Positions 19,125 through 28,667 are shown, counted from the first letter of the stretch. The stretch is DNA of 64,000 nt from Thermosynechococcus sp. NK55a (GCF_000505665.1 NC_023033.1:2446313-2510312), one strand, 5' to 3'. Numbers and translations are program-made. Notes: generated from the letters alone by a model not told the origin.

Positions 19125-20108
19125 CTATGTTAAAACTTGACGGCACAGGACAACCCAAAAGGGAAACACCGCCACGAAACTCAGGGTACTTAGGGCAATT
19201 ACCGCAGGGGGCAAGTCGGTGTTCAACTCGTATTCCTCCGCCAAAATCAAGGCAGCAAAGGCGGTGGGCGTACCGGCCATAATGGCGATCGCTAGTAATG
19301 TGTCCCCCCGCAATCCCAAACCATAGGCGATCGCCATCATCGTCAGTGGCAGCAACAACGTCTTGACCAGCATAGGCAGCAGTCCCACACGCAAGCTCTG
19401 CCAGCCGGGGAGCCGACTGAGGCGAATTCCTATAAGAACAAAGGCGAGGGGAATCACCAAGTGAATATCTATCTCACACAACTTTTCGATCGTCTCGGGA
19501 AATGCAAGATCATGGGTAGCAAATCCTGCCACTGATGCCCAAAGGGTCGGTACCGTTGGAATCACTGCCAAAGCTTGCCACCAAGGTTGATGATTCCCTC
19601 TGCCGTAGTACTGACCAAGAAATGAACCCAAGCCGTAGGTACCGAGGGCATTTTGGGTAATTGCATAGAAGGTCGCCCAGGGCAATGCCGTCGTACTCAG
19701 GAGAGGAATGGCAACCCCCAACCCGACAAAGCCCGTGTTGCCGAGAATGCTCGCAATCAGATAGCTCCCCTGCAAGCGGCGACTTTCTCCTTCCGGAACT
19801 GTACTGGTTAGGAAGGGAGGGGTGTATTGGAGCCACTGGGGTTGAAAGTAGTGCTTCTGCAAATTGTAGAGGCCCTGGGCAAGGATATAGCCGACAATGA
19901 GCGCCACAAAGGCCAGCACCGGTGCCAACCAAATGAGTCCTGCGAAGTTGGTGTGCCGCACCAAGGCAAAAATTTGAATGGGTACCCCCACCCAATAAAG
20001 GCCGCGTCCCAACCATTGGGGAATCACTGCCGGCAACCAACGGCCACAGATGAACCCCAGACTTGTCCAAATAACTAAGGGGCTAGCTGCGCTGAGTGCA
20101 TCCGCCAT
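19125..20108 (-). CDS. AEC family (auxin efflux carrier-like) membrane transporter
   Basis: The product has 327 residues from the ATG MADALSAASPLV. About ten hydrophobic helices are arranged as two five-helix halves separated by a polar loop. Family hallmarks are the N-terminal TSLGFICGRW and the second-half GIRLSRLP and MAGTPTAFAALILAEEYELN blocks. In bacteria these carry organic anions or amino acids. Here the substrate cannot be assigned. Longer in-frame starts exist upstream but run into the divergent MFS gene's promoter area. The start codons are 65 nt apart. Confidence 0.82.
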   Translation of the reverse strand: MADALSAASPLVIWTSLGFICGRWLPAVIPQWLGRGLYWVGVPIQIFALVRHTNFAGLIWLAPVLAFVALIVGYILAQGLYNLQKHYFQPQWLQYTPPFLTSTVPEGESRRLQGSYLIASILGNTGFVGLGVAIPLLSTTALPWATFYAITQNALGTYGLGSFLGQYYGRGNHQPWWQALAVIPTVPTLWASVAGFATHDLAFPETIEKLCEIDIHLVIPLAFVLIGIRLSRLPGWQSLRVGLLPMLVKTLLLPLTMMAIAYGLGLRGDTLLAIAIMAGTPTAFAALILAEEYELNTDLPPAVIALSTLSFVAVFPFWVVLCRQVLT

Positions 20109-20173
20109 CGCGATCGCCCGTTCACAATTCCTCATCACTATACTGTGAACATTCTGGCAAGGAGAAGTTAAGC

Positions 20174-21337
20174 ATGCTGGGCAAAAGAGGATCAGCCCTG
20201 AGTTTTGTGGTGCTACTGGGAGTTGTCTCCCTGTGTGCCGATGCCACCTACGAAGGCGCACGCAGTCTCACGGGGGTCTATTTAGGGGTCTTAGGCGCCA
20301 GTGGTACCGTTGTCGGCTTAGTGGCTGGCTTGGGGGAATTCATTGGCTACGGTCTGCGTCTTGTGATTGGCTATGTGAGCGATCGCACCCGTGCCTATTG
20401 GCGCATTACCACCCTCGGTTACGCCATCAATACCATCGCTGTGCCCCTGATGGCCTTGGCCAATCGTTGGGAAGTCCTAGGGGGATTCATGATTGCTGAG
20501 CGCACTGGCAAAGCGATTCGTACACCCCCCCGCGATGTTTTGCTCTCCTATGGTGCTAGCCAAGTGGGGCGTGGCCTTGGCTTTGGCCTCCATGAAGCGA
20601 TGGATCAAATTGGTGCCGTTGTTGGACCGCTGATGGTGGCTGGGGTCTTTGCCCTCACCCAGCATTATCAATGGAGTTTTGCTATCCTCGCCATCCCTGC
20701 TCTGATTGGTTTGGTCGTTTTGCTGGCGACGCAGCGGCAGTACCCAGAGCCACGGAATTTTGAAACAGTGATTCAAGATCTCGATACCAAAAGACTACCA
20801 ACGCTATTTTGGATTTATCTATTGGCCGTGGCCTTTCTGGGTGGGGGTTATGTGGATTTCCCCTTAATTGCCTTTCACTTACAGCAGGGAAACAGTCTGC
20901 AAACCAGTCAAATTCCGCTGCTCTATGCTCTGGCAATGGGGGTTGATGCGGTGGCGGCCCTGCTCTTTGGGTACTTACTGGATCGCATTGGCATCATGGC
21001 CTTGATCCTTGCTGTGGTGCTGTCAGTGGGCTTTGCGCCCTTGGTTTTCCTCAGTTCTGCGGTAATTTGGGGCATGGTTCTGTGGGGCATTGGGATGGGT
21101 GCTCAAGAATCTATTGTGCGGGCGATCGTCGCCAACCTCGTTCCACCAGAACGGCGGGGGTCGGCCTATGGTATCTTTGCCACTGGCTATGGTTTAGCCT
21201 GGTTTCTAGGAAGTTGGCTCATGGGGGTGCTCTACGATCGCTCCTTGGGGCTGTTGGTACTGGTGTCGGTGGTGCTGCAACTCCTGGGGCTGACGCTGTT
21301 ATTGTGGGTGAGGCAAGGGTCTAGGCTTCCTGTTTAG
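20174..21337 (+). CDS. major facilitator superfamily transporter
   Basis: The product has 387 residues with 12 hydrophobic segments. It has MFS features such as YGLRLVIGYVSDRTRAYWRI (loop 2-3 motif G..SDR) and ERTGKAIRTPPRDVLLSYGA. The latter is the signature of the YbfB/'MFS transporter with RTPPRD' subgroup common in cyanobacteria. AGGAGAAG lies 6 nt before the ATG at 20174, which decides the start. The substrate is unknown. The 3' end overlaps the convergent ABC transporter gene by 17 nt. Confidence 0.85.
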   Translation: MLGKRGSALSFVVLLGVVSLCADATYEGARSLTGVYLGVLGASGTVVGLVAGLGEFIGYGLRLVIGYVSDRTRAYWRITTLGYAINTIAVPLMALANRWEVLGGFMIAERTGKAIRTPPRDVLLSYGASQVGRGLGFGLHEAMDQIGAVVGPLMVAGVFALTQHYQWSFAILAIPALIGLVVLLATQRQYPEPRNFETVIQDLDTKRLPTLFWIYLLAVAFLGGGYVDFPLIAFHLQQGNSLQTSQIPLLYALAMGVDAVAALLFGYLLDRIGIMALILAVVLSVGFAPLVFLSSAVIWGMVLWGIGMGAQESIVRAIVANLVPPERRGSAYGIFATGYGLAWFLGSWLMGVLYDRSLGLLVLVSVVLQLLGLTLLLWVRQGSRLPV

Positions 21338-23135
21338 GGGCTACTTCTTCGGTGAGGGCCTGCAACCGGTAGAGATGGGCGTACACGCCATTGCGAGCCA
21401 ACAGTTCACTGTGGGTGCCCTGCTCCACCAGTTGTCCCCGTTTGAGCACAAAAATGCGATCCACATGGCGGATTGTGGCGAGGCGGTGGGCAATAATAAT
21501 TGCGGTTCGATTCACCAAGAGACGGTTCAAGGCCTCCTGAATCATTACCTCGGTGCCCACATCCAAATTGGCCGTTGCCTCATCAAGGACAAGAATTTCT
21601 GGATTGCGAATGGCGACCCGCGCAAAGGCCAAAAGTTGTCGCTGCCCTGCCGAGAGATTTGTGCCCCGCTGCCGCAGGGGAGTGTCATAGCCTTGGGGCA
21701 ACTGCTCAATGAACTCAGCAATATTCATTTCTGCGGCCACCCGCTGAATGTCGGCAAGGGTGTAGTTGTCGCCAAGGGCAATGTTGCTTTTGATATCCCC
21801 AGAAAAGAGAAAGCTCTCCTGCAAAATCACGCCAATGTGCTGCCGCAGTTCTGCTTGGCTAAAGTCGCGCACATTGCGATCACCAACGAGGACTTCACCG
21901 CGCGTTGGATCATAAAGACGACAGAGCAAGCGAATAATCGAACTTTTGCCCGCCCCCGTGGGGCCAACAATGGCCACTTTCTCGCCAGCATGAATTTGAA
22001 AGGAAAGCTGCTTGAGGACATAGTCATCGTCTTTGTAGGCCAGCCAGACATCACGAAACTCAACGGCAGCCGCTGTATTTTCTGTCTGGGGCAAGCGCAA
22101 AAAGGTGCGATCGGGATCCTGAATTTCAATGGGTTCTAAAAGCAGATCATGGATGCGCTCAATGGCGGTTAAGCCCGCTTGCACGATGGTAAATTTCTCC
22201 GCCAACTGCCGCAATGGATCAAAGACGCGCTGCGAAAAGAGGATAAATGTGGCTAAGGTGCCAAAGTCAATCGTGCGCTGCTGCACCAAGCCACCGCCGA
22301 GCCAGAGAACCCCCGCGATCGCCACAAAGGCAATCCACTCTAAGGTCGCCGATACCGCTGAATCATAGAAAATTGTCCGATCCACCTCTTTGATGTAGCG
22401 TTGATTGCGCCGCCGAAACAGTTGACTATTAAAAGCCTCACGGCGAAACAATTGCACCACTGTAATGCCAACGATGTTTTCCTGCAGATCGGCATTCAGT
22501 AGCGACAGCTCCTCGCGGGACTTGTAGTTGGCGACGCGATAGCAATGTTGAAAATAGATAATCAGGGCAGCGATCGGCAGAACCAAGGCCAGCAGCAGCG
22601 TTGCCAGCAGGCGGTCAATGAAAAACATCGTCAGGATGACCACCAGCATCGAGAAGACATCACTGAGAACCCCCACAGCGCCAGTGGCAAACACATCCCC
22701 CAAGGCATCCACATCACTGGTCAAGCGGGTAATGAGCTTACCGACGGGAGTGCGGTCAAAGAAGCGGGAGGAGAGCCGCAGTACGTGGTCAAATAAGTCA
22801 TCGCGAATATCGGCAGTAATGTTTTGGCCAATTTTTTGAATCCAGTACCCCTGAGCTGCCTGCACCCCAAAGCGCAGTACCACGGTCACCAACAGTGCAA
22901 TGCTCAGTAGATCAATCCCTTGGGTCAGCGTTAAGGCTTTCAAAAAGCTGTAGGTACTCTCTTCCCCCTTAAGGAGGGCGATCGCCTGACCAATAATGAT
23001 CGGTTGTAATGCTGCTGCTGCCGCCAAGGGAATCAAAAGCAGGCCACTGCCTAGCAGTCCCCAGCGATAGGGCTTAAGGTAAGGAATCAGTCGTTGTAAA
23101 AGTTGCCAATCCGTAGAGCGTGTTGCTGCTGTCAT
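21321..23135 (-). CDS. ABC exporter half-transporter (fused membrane and ATPase domains)
   Basis: The product has 604 residues: a six-helix type-I exporter domain (about 15-330) and a nucleotide-binding domain (about 365-600). The latter has Walker A GPTGAGKSS, signature LSAGQRQ and Walker [13 protein letters not shown]. It belongs to the MdlB/MsbA-like multidrug or lipid exporters. It probably homodimerises or pairs with another half-transporter, for example the one at 43161. The signature glycine variant LSAGQ (rather than LSGGQ) is mild. It is convergent with the MFS gene with overlapping ends. Confidence 0.88.
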   Translation of the reverse strand: MTAATRSTDWQLLQRLIPYLKPYRWGLLGSGLLLIPLAAAAALQPIIIGQAIALLKGEESTYSFLKALTLTQGIDLLSIALLVTVVLRFGVQAAQGYWIQKIGQNITADIRDDLFDHVLRLSSRFFDRTPVGKLITRLTSDVDALGDVFATGAVGVLSDVFSMLVVILTMFFIDRLLATLLLALVLPIAALIIYFQHCYRVANYKSREELSLLNADLQENIVGITVVQLFRREAFNSQLFRRRNQRYIKEVDRTIFYDSAVSATLEWIAFVAIAGVLWLGGGLVQQRTIDFGTLATFILFSQRVFDPLRQLAEKFTIVQAGLTAIERIHDLLLEPIEIQDPDRTFLRLPQTENTAAAVEFRDVWLAYKDDDYVLKQLSFQIHAGEKVAIVGPTGAGKSSIIRLLCRLYDPTRGEVLVGDRNVRDFSQAELRQHIGVILQESFLFSGDIKSNIALGDNYTLADIQRVAAEMNIAEFIEQLPQGYDTPLRQRGTNLSAGQRQLLAFARVAIRNPEILVLDEATANLDVGTEVMIQEALNRLLVNRTAIIIAHRLATIRHVDRIFVLKRGQLVEQGTHSELLARNGVYAHLYRLQALTEEVAPKQEA

Positions 23136-23218
23136 GCCCTGCTAAAACTTGTGAACCTCTTTTTCCCAGTCTAGGGCGCACTCGCAATTGTTTGTAACAA
23201 TTTACACGCTCCAGTGGG

Positions 23219-23247
23219 TTGTCATTTAGCCATCCCTTAGCTAGACT
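23219..23247 (+). promoter_or_regulatory. candidate sigma-70 promoter
   Basis: TTGTCA at 23219-23224 and TAGACT at 23242-23247 are separated by 17 nt, a match to the housekeeping -35/-10 arrangement (5 of 6 and 4 of 6 positions). It lies in the 418-nt gap between the divergent ABC exporter and the zinc-ribbon protein gene. It would start transcription near 23254, just before the structured segment described next. Confidence 0.4.
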
Positions 23248-23253
23248 AAGAGT

Positions 23254-23400
23254 AGTTCGGGCTATTCTATCCCCCGCATAGCCCCACTGAAATCCCCGAA
23301 AAGGTAAGTTACGCCGAAAGGGTAACACACAAATCAAGGATCCTGTAGCCGCCGCTTCAGAAAAGGGTATGGATGTCCTTGATGCCGAAGGGATTTTTTC
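23254..23400 (+). ncRNA. candidate structured RNA or long 5' leader
   Basis: No gene is visible in 23136-23553. Within it, 23308-23326 folds as GTTAC/GTAAC plus CC/GG closed by a GAAA tetraloop. A second helix pairs TCAAGGA (23334-23340) with TCCTTGA (23376-23382), extended inside by TCC (23341-23343) with GGA (23371-23373). A T6 run follows at 23394-23399. A candidate promoter sits immediately upstream. The element could be a small RNA or a cis-acting leader of the gene at 23554 (about 300 nt of leader). I could not match it to a riboswitch class I know. The call rests on base pairing only. Confidence 0.35.
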
Positions 23401-23553
23401 CAAGCTTTGCAGCGGCTCTAGATTTAGGGTATAGATTGCACTGCGCTTTGGTAGATAGGATAGGGGAGTGATCGCGAGCAGTCAGCCATCACTCTCTTGA
23501 AATCGCAGTAGGCTAGAAGGAGCGGCACCCCAGTTCATTCCATTCATCCGTTT

Positions 23554-25155
23554 ATGAGTGACTCCCGTTTGCTCGATATTGCGCGGCAGGGCGACCCCCG
23601 CGCCATTGCCACACTGCTGAATGCCGTCCTCTTGCCCAAGCGGGTAAAGGCCACGGTGGTGCGTCAGGCCGAGGAGCTAATGATCACCCTGCATTCAGAA
23701 AAAATGCTCAATCAAGCGGCAGCCGCAACCCTGATCCGCACCGCCTTAGAAAAATTGCACTTGCCAGAGATTCAACGGGTTTTCATTGAGTCACGGGTGT
23801 TGGGCGTCCCCCTCTGGGAAACTCATTTTGCATTACAGGTCATGCCTGCCGTTCAACCCCCGCTGCCGGCGATCGCCGATCCATGGTCCCCTGAAACAGC
23901 ACCCCCTGAGCCATCCCCGCCTGAACCGACACTGCGGGATTTGATGTCCACTTTTATGATCTCCGAGGCGCCTTCTACATCTGAAGGTCAGGATGCTGTG
24001 GCGCGATCGCCCCAAGAAGAGGAACAGCCCATTCCAGTAGAGACGACACCGGGGGATATTGTTGCCCCTGAAGCAGCTCCCCCCCTAGAGCCAGTCGCCG
24101 AAAATGCTGAGGAGGGGATAGTGGCAGAACCGATCAGTGGGTCGCAAGAGAGTTTCCTAGATGAAGTTCCAGAAATTGATCCTGATGAGGACATTAGCTT
24201 GGCAGATTTAGCTGCCGCCTTTGACCCCAACTCCCCCTCAGAATCGCCAGATGCCAGTTTTGACAGTGAAGAACTGACATCCGCCATTGAGCTGCCCTCC
24301 TTTCAAGAAGAAGGCACGGAATCCGACACCTTTAATGGATGCTCGGGGGAATTGCCAGTCCTCGAGGCTCCTGCTGAACCACCCCCAGCGTCCCTAGAAC
24401 AGAGCACTGCACCACCAGAAACCCCAGACAGTGTTGCTGAAATACCCGAACCCCCACTGGCGTTTTTTGAGGCCACCTTAGAACAATCGACCCCTGAGGC
24501 ATACGACTTCCCAGAACCGACGACTGAGGAGATTGCTGCCCTAGAAGCCTTAGAGACTGAGATCAGCCCACCAACCGCAATCACCTCTGAGATAGCCGCT
24601 GCAGCTGAATCCTCGCCTGAGGGGGCGATCGCCCTAGACGCTGCCTCCGTTGTTGCGGATCCTTGGGCCGCCCCAGACACTTTGCCCCCTGCACCCACAG
24701 CCCCCCAAGCTCAAGAACCCGTTAGCTATCCGCCTCTACGGGATCCTTGGTTAGAGGCCGAGCCTGCGCAGCAAATTAAGGCAGATAAGACACAGGAACC
24801 CCCGGCCACCACAGAACCCCCACCGCCCGCCTCTGAAGAGGAAATTTACACCACGCCAACAATTGAAAAAGTGCCCCGCGATGACCAGTCAAAGGTGGCA
24901 GGTATTGCTGGGATGGTTATGGGGTTAGGCTTTTGTGCTACGGGGTTAGGAATGATTATTGGCTTGCCGATGGTTGTGGGCAGTATGTGGATGCTTGGGG
25001 ATGAGGAAGTGTGGAGTGGTGAGTGCCCCCATTGTCATCAGCCTCTAAAAATTCCTGTGGGTAAGCTCTGGCGCTTTAGCTGCCAGAAGTGTCAGGGATT
25101 GATTGAAGTAAAGCATGGCCGCTTCTACGCACGCCAGGCTCCCCCTGGGTCCTAA
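23554..25155 (+). CDS. membrane protein with N-terminal conserved domain, acidic Pro/Glu linker and C-terminal zinc ribbon
   Basis: The product has 533 residues. Residues 1-95 form a compact domain (RLLDIARQGDPRAIATLLNA) of a kind repeated in cyanobacterial proteins. About 100-450 is a low-complexity linker rich in Pro, Glu, Ala and Ser. A hydrophobic hairpin of about 30 residues follows (IAGMVMGLGFCATGLGMIIG). A C-terminal zinc ribbon with CPHCHQPLK and CQKCQG provides two CxxC pairs. The layout suggests a membrane-tethered adaptor with a long disordered arm. A Pro/Glu linker this long could act as a spacer or phosphorylation target, but no function is known. Nearby AGGAG is 28 nt upstream, so the start is moderately secure. 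Confidence 0.75.
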   Translation: MSDSRLLDIARQGDPRAIATLLNAVLLPKRVKATVVRQAEELMITLHSEKMLNQAAAATLIRTALEKLHLPEIQRVFIESRVLGVPLWETHFALQVMPAVQPPLPAIADPWSPETAPPEPSPPEPTLRDLMSTFMISEAPSTSEGQDAVARSPQEEEQPIPVETTPGDIVAPEAAPPLEPVAENAEEGIVAEPISGSQESFLDEVPEIDPDEDISLADLAAAFDPNSPSESPDASFDSEELTSAIELPSFQEEGTESDTFNGCSGELPVLEAPAEPPPASLEQSTAPPETPDSVAEIPEPPLAFFEATLEQSTPEAYDFPEPTTEEIAALEALETEISPPTAITSEIAAAAESSPEGAIALDAASVVADPWAAPDTLPPAPTAPQAQEPVSYPPLRDPWLEAEPAQQIKADKTQEPPATTEPPPPASEEEIYTTPTIEKVPRDDQSKVAGIAGMVMGLGFCATGLGMIIGLPMVVGSMWMLGDEEVWSGECPHCHQPLKIPVGKLWRFSCQKCQGLIEVKHGRFYARQAPPGS

Positions 25156-25162
25156 CCCAAAT

Positions 25163-25729
25163 CTAAAAATCTAAATGATTTATCTGACCCCGTTGGCGAC
25201 GAGCTTCAAGGGCTTGGGCGATGAGATCCAATAGCCCCGGTGCCTCTTCCTGAATCGTCAGCAGTAGGCGTTCACCCATGGCTAGATCCGCATCTGGAGG
25301 GAAAGGGTCTTGTTGAACCAACTGCCGCAGCCGCGGCACCGTATTGTCAACGATTTCCACGAGTGCCCCCAAGCAGCGAAAAAATTGCCGTTCGGTCAGG
25401 GTGCTGTCCTCAATGGGGAATTCAATCATCGCCCGCACTTCACCCGCCTTGGGATCGTACTCCCACTGCAGCATTTTTGTCTGCCACGAAATGCACAGCA
25501 GCGTTTGTAAAATGGCATCCCGAAAGGGGTGGTTTTTAATGCCCGGCAAGAGATTGGGGGCATAGAGCTTAAAGAACTCGCCCCCCTCATCTAACTCAAT
25601 GACAACGATAAATCGCTCAAGGTGATCACCATTGACGCCGGTAATAATTTGGTGGTTGGGCGCATTCAACCGATAGTTCAGTTGGTGCCGCTGGAGATAA
25701 TGGGCAATTTGGCTAAGGGCGATCGCCAT
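25163..25729 (-). CDS. YbjN-like protein
   Basis: This 188-residue soluble protein has the YbjN/type III secretion chaperone-like fold pattern: N-terminal helix (IAHYLQRHQLNYRL), strands around ERFIVVIELDEGGEFFKLYA, then LQTLLCISWQTKMLQWEYDP and a C-terminal helical part. YbjN-domain proteins are common in cyanobacteria without a defined role. It is convergent with the zinc-ribbon gene (7 nt between stops) and follows the DJ-1-like gene by 12 nt on the same strand. Confidence 0.65.
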   Translation of the reverse strand: MAIALSQIAHYLQRHQLNYRLNAPNHQIITGVNGDHLERFIVVIELDEGGEFFKLYAPNLLPGIKNHPFRDAILQTLLCISWQTKMLQWEYDPKAGEVRAMIEFPIEDSTLTERQFFRCLGALVEIVDNTVPRLRQLVQQDPFPPDADLAMGERLLLTIQEEAPGLLDLIAQALEARRQRGQINHLDF

Positions 25730-25741
25730 GCCACAGTCATC

Positions 25742-26341
25742 CTAAAGGGCTGCTGAGGGCTGAGGATTAATCTTGGTGCCTAAAACCTCCAAAAATGCTG
25801 CCAACCACCGCGGATGGGCAGGCCAAGCCGGTGCCGTAACCAGATTGCCATCTACCACCACCGCATCCGCTGCCACATTGGTAAACTTGCCGCCGGCACT
25901 GACGACCTCAGGACCACAGGCAGGATAGGCCGTACAGGTTTTGCCAGCCAGCACACCCGCTGCTGCCAACAGTTGCAGCCCGTGACAAATCGCGGCAATG
26001 GGTTTTTGGGTCTCGCCAAAGTGCTTGGTGATTTCCAGTACCTGTGGATTGAGGCGCAAGTATTCTGGGGCCCGTCCTCCCGGCACCACTAGGGCATCGT
26101 AGGTTGTGGGGTCAATCTCTGTAAAGGTGGCATTGAGTGTAAAATTATGCCCCCGTTTCTCACTGTAGGTTTGATCCCCTTCAAAGTCGTGAACGGCTGT
26201 GCGCACGCTGTCGCCAGCCACTTTATCCGGACAGACGGCATGCACGGTATGACCCACCATTTGTAAGGCTTGGAAGGGGACCATCACTTCGTAGTCTTCG
26301 ACGTAGTCGCCCACGAGCATCAGAATGCGTTTGCCACTCAT
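25742..26341 (-). CDS. DJ-1/PfpI family protein
   Basis: The product has 199 residues from the [15 protein letters not shown]. An upstream ATG adds 14 residues but lies beyond the family start. It is a class I glutamine amidotransferase-like fold with the nucleophile elbow [10 protein letters not shown], the acidic residue in GDYVEDYEV, and [10 protein letters not shown] before the Cys. Relatives are proteases or chaperones, glyoxalase III or protein deglycases. The exact activity cannot be set from sequence. It is divergent from cobM. Confidence 0.85.
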   Translation of the reverse strand: MSGKRILMLVGDYVEDYEVMVPFQALQMVGHTVHAVCPDKVAGDSVRTAVHDFEGDQTYSEKRGHNFTLNATFTEIDPTTYDALVVPGGRAPEYLRLNPQVLEITKHFGETQKPIAAICHGLQLLAAAGVLAGKTCTAYPACGPEVVSAGGKFTNVAADAVVVDGNLVTAPAWPAHPRWLAAFLEVLGTKINPQPSAAL

Positions 26342-26421
26342 GATTGTTTGCCTCTCGCATGGACCTATGTTTGATCCTGACATAACGGTGCCCCCTGCAA
26401 CCGTTAATCTGAGTAAGGGGA

Positions 26422-27225
26422 ATGATCCGGTGCACTGTCGTGATAAGTAGGAATACTGCTGCTGGGGTTTACTTTGTGGGTGCTGGCCCGGGCGATCCAG
26501 AATTGCTTACCCTCAAGGGGCAACGACTCCTTCAAGAGGCCGATGTGATTCTCTATGCCGATTCCTTAGTGCCGACTGGGATTTTGCAGTTTGCGCCGCC
26601 GAGTGCCATCTGTATTCCCACAGCTGCAATGACCTTGGAAGAAATCATTCCACTGATGGTTGAAGCGGTGCAGGCGGGGAAGAAAGTAGTGCGGTTGCAA
26701 TCGGGCGATCCCAGCCTCTACAGTGCCATTCATGAGCAGATCTGCCGCCTAGCGGAAGCAGGCATTGCCGTTGAAGTTGTCCCCGGCATTAGTGCCTATC
26801 AATTGGCTGCTGCTCGCCTCAAGGCCGAACTCACCCTGCCTGAATTGGTACAGACAATTATCCTCACCCGTGCCAGTGGCCGTACGCGAGTCCCGCCAAC
26901 AGAAGAATTAGCCAGTTTAGCCGCCCACAAAGCCAGCTTGTGTCTTTATCTGAGTGCGAATTATGTCCAGCGTGCCCAGCAAGATCTGCTCCAGCACTAT
27001 CCCCCAGAGACGCTGGTTGCTGTCGGCTACCGCTTGGGATGGCCCGATGAGCAGTTGTGGCTGGTTCCCTTGGTGGACATGGCGACGTTTAGTCAGCAAC
27101 AGCGATTGACCCGCACGACCCTCTACTTGATCAGTCCAGCCTTGGCGGTGCAACAGCAGGGCAGTGATGCCTGGCGCTCCTGTCTCTATAGTCCAGAACA
27201 CTATCACCTGTTTCGCTCTCATTAA
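26422..27225 (+). CDS. cobM: precorrin-4/cobalt-precorrin-4 C(11)-methyltransferase
   Basis: This SAM-dependent methyltransferase of corrin-ring (cobalamin) synthesis has 267 residues. Tetrapyrrole methylase motifs are present: [20 protein letters not shown] at the start, [25 protein letters not shown] and [14 protein letters not shown]. An in-frame GTG at 26440 is an alternative start, because the AAGGGG before the first ATG is only a few bases away. The gene is not with other cob genes here, which is usual for cyanobacteria. yidD follows 24 nt later. Confidence 0.92.
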   Translation: MIRCTVVISRNTAAGVYFVGAGPGDPELLTLKGQRLLQEADVILYADSLVPTGILQFAPPSAICIPTAAMTLEEIIPLMVEAVQAGKKVVRLQSGDPSLYSAIHEQICRLAEAGIAVEVVPGISAYQLAAARLKAELTLPELVQTIILTRASGRTRVPPTEELASLAAHKASLCLYLSANYVQRAQQDLLQHYPPETLVAVGYRLGWPDEQLWLVPLVDMATFSQQQRLTRTTLYLISPALAVQQQGSDAWRSCLYSPEHYHLFRSH

Positions 27226-27249
27226 GGCTGTGTACAATTTCCTGTAAGG

Positions 27250-27531
27250 ATGTTGTTGGTAAATACGGTGGGTAACTGGCTCAGTAAAGCACTGATTGTT
27301 TTGATTCGCCTTTATCAACGCTGGATTTCACCGCTATTGTTGCCCACGTGCCGCTATACGCCCACTTGTTCTGCCTATGCAGTTGAGGCGATCGCCCGCT
27401 TTGGGGCTGTAAGGGGAACTTATCTGGCCATTCGCCGCATTTTGCGCTGCCACCCCTTTGCAGCGGCTGGCTATGACCCTGTGCCACACTTGGAGGAGCC
27501 GCCTGACAATCCTGATAATTATGGGCAATAG
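27250..27531 (+). CDS. yidD: membrane protein insertion efficiency factor YidD
   Basis: This 93-residue protein matches the short YidD family throughout: [20 protein letters not shown], then [15 protein letters not shown] and [16 protein letters not shown]. These are the conserved cysteines and the C-terminal CHP...GYDPVP signature. It acts at the inner membrane near the YidC insertase. In many bacteria yidD is beside rnpA and rpmH, whereas here it sits after cobM. Confidence 0.93.
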   Translation: MLLVNTVGNWLSKALIVLIRLYQRWISPLLLPTCRYTPTCSAYAVEAIARFGAVRGTYLAIRRILRCHPFAAAGYDPVPHLEEPPDNPDNYGQ

Positions 27532-27633
27532 ACGCCAGTCCTCGGAATCCCCAACTGAAGGCCAGCCCTCTCCCACTCCCAGGTGCCCAAGCTCCTGCAG
27601 ACGCAGTGACGATATTTGCCGATGCGGTTGTTG

Positions 27634-28596
27634 CTAAACGCTGCCTTGCCCTTCATGAGGAGGTCCTATGGCGGCATTGTCGAGAACCGCCGCTTGTACT
27701 GTAGCAACAAGCGATCGCCCCAAAGCATCAAGGTTGTATCCTCCCTCTAAACCAATAACAATGCGGTGAGTAATCTGTAAGCACTGGTGCATCATCCAGC
27801 CATAATCGGCATCCTCTAGTTCAATACTGGAAAGAGGATCCTCACGGTGGGCATCATACCCCGCACTGATAATGAGTAAATCTGGGTTAAATTGCCACAA
27901 AAAGGGCATAACTTGATCTTGAAATGCGGCTCGATAGGCTTCTCCATTGGAACCTGTCGGCATGGGTAAGTTGAGGACGTTGTTGTAGCGCCCGCGATCG
28001 CCCCCATCACCGGTGTAGGGATAGGCGGGAAACTCATGGAGCGAACAATAGGCGATCTGAGGATTGTCTTGAACCAGTGCTTGGGTACCATTGCCGTGGT
28101 GGACATCCCAATCGAGAATTGCCACTCGTCTTATCCCCGGCAAACTGAGAGCATAATGGCCAGCGATCGCCCCATTCGCCAACAGGCAAAACCCCATTCC
28201 CCGCTCCCGGAGGGCATGGTGGCCGGGGGGACGCGCCAAAACAAAAATTGCTTGCTGTCGCTGTAGAGCCAGATCTACCCCATCGAGCCAAGCCTGTACG
28301 GCTAACCGTGCCACGCGATCGCTCTGGTCATTGAGGTAGGTATCGGGATCTAACCAGCCACCCCCTGCTGCGGCCATTTGGGCTAATTGGTCTAAGTACA
28401 CCGGACTGTGGATCTTTTCTAGCCAAGGGGTCAAGCCTTCTGCGACAGGGGTGGGTTCGCGCCACTCTGCTGCTGGAAATGCGGCTTGCAAATGCCGACA
28501 AATGGCTAACAGGCGTTCGGGCCGCTCAAAGTGAAACTGAGGGCAGCGATGTTCTAGGAAGCGATCGCTATAGATAAAGACAGGGGAAAACATCAT
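27634..28596 (-). CDS. histone-deacetylase-family (AcuC/HdaH-like) amidohydrolase
   Basis: The product has 320 residues. Zinc and catalytic motifs are RPPGHHAL and ILDWDVHHGNGTQ, with a second metal aspartate in ISAGYDAHREDPL and LEGGYNLDALG near the end. Bacterial members deacetylate polyamines, acetoin-related or other acyl-amines. The substrate is not determined. The two possible ATG codons are adjacent (MMFSPVF). Downstream is cobM-yidD, convergent. Confidence 0.9.
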   Translation of the reverse strand: MMFSPVFIYSDRFLEHRCPQFHFERPERLLAICRHLQAAFPAAEWREPTPVAEGLTPWLEKIHSPVYLDQLAQMAAAGGGWLDPDTYLNDQSDRVARLAVQAWLDGVDLALQRQQAIFVLARPPGHHALRERGMGFCLLANGAIAGHYALSLPGIRRVAILDWDVHHGNGTQALVQDNPQIAYCSLHEFPAYPYTGDGGDRGRYNNVLNLPMPTGSNGEAYRAAFQDQVMPFLWQFNPDLLIISAGYDAHREDPLSSIELEDADYGWMMHQCLQITHRIVIGLEGGYNLDALGRSLVATVQAAVLDNAAIGPPHEGQGSV

Positions 28597-28600
28597 TTAA

Positions 28601-28634
28601 CCAAGTCCAGATCTGCCCCAAGTCTAGATCTGCC
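28601..28634. repeat. tandem 17-bp direct repeat
   Basis: CCAAGTCCAGATCTGCC at 28601-28617 is followed directly by the same 17 bases with one change (C to T) at 28618-28634. It sits in the gap between the deacetylase-like gene start and the DUF29 remnant. It is probably a simple local duplication. Confidence 0.7.
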
Positions 28635-28667
28635 CATGGTTGATTGGCAAGAGATAGAGCCTATTGG

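Noticed and set aside
23300-23400. Known riboswitch classes (c-di-AMP, cobalamin, glycine, c-di-GMP) for the gap before 23554
   Set aside because: Conserved cores of these classes, as I remember them, do not match, so only 'candidate structured RNA' is claimed.
23074-23403. Minus-strand frame of 109 codons over the ABC exporter start and the gap
   Set aside because: Starts inside the candidate structured RNA and runs into the exporter gene in another frame; composition is not protein-like.
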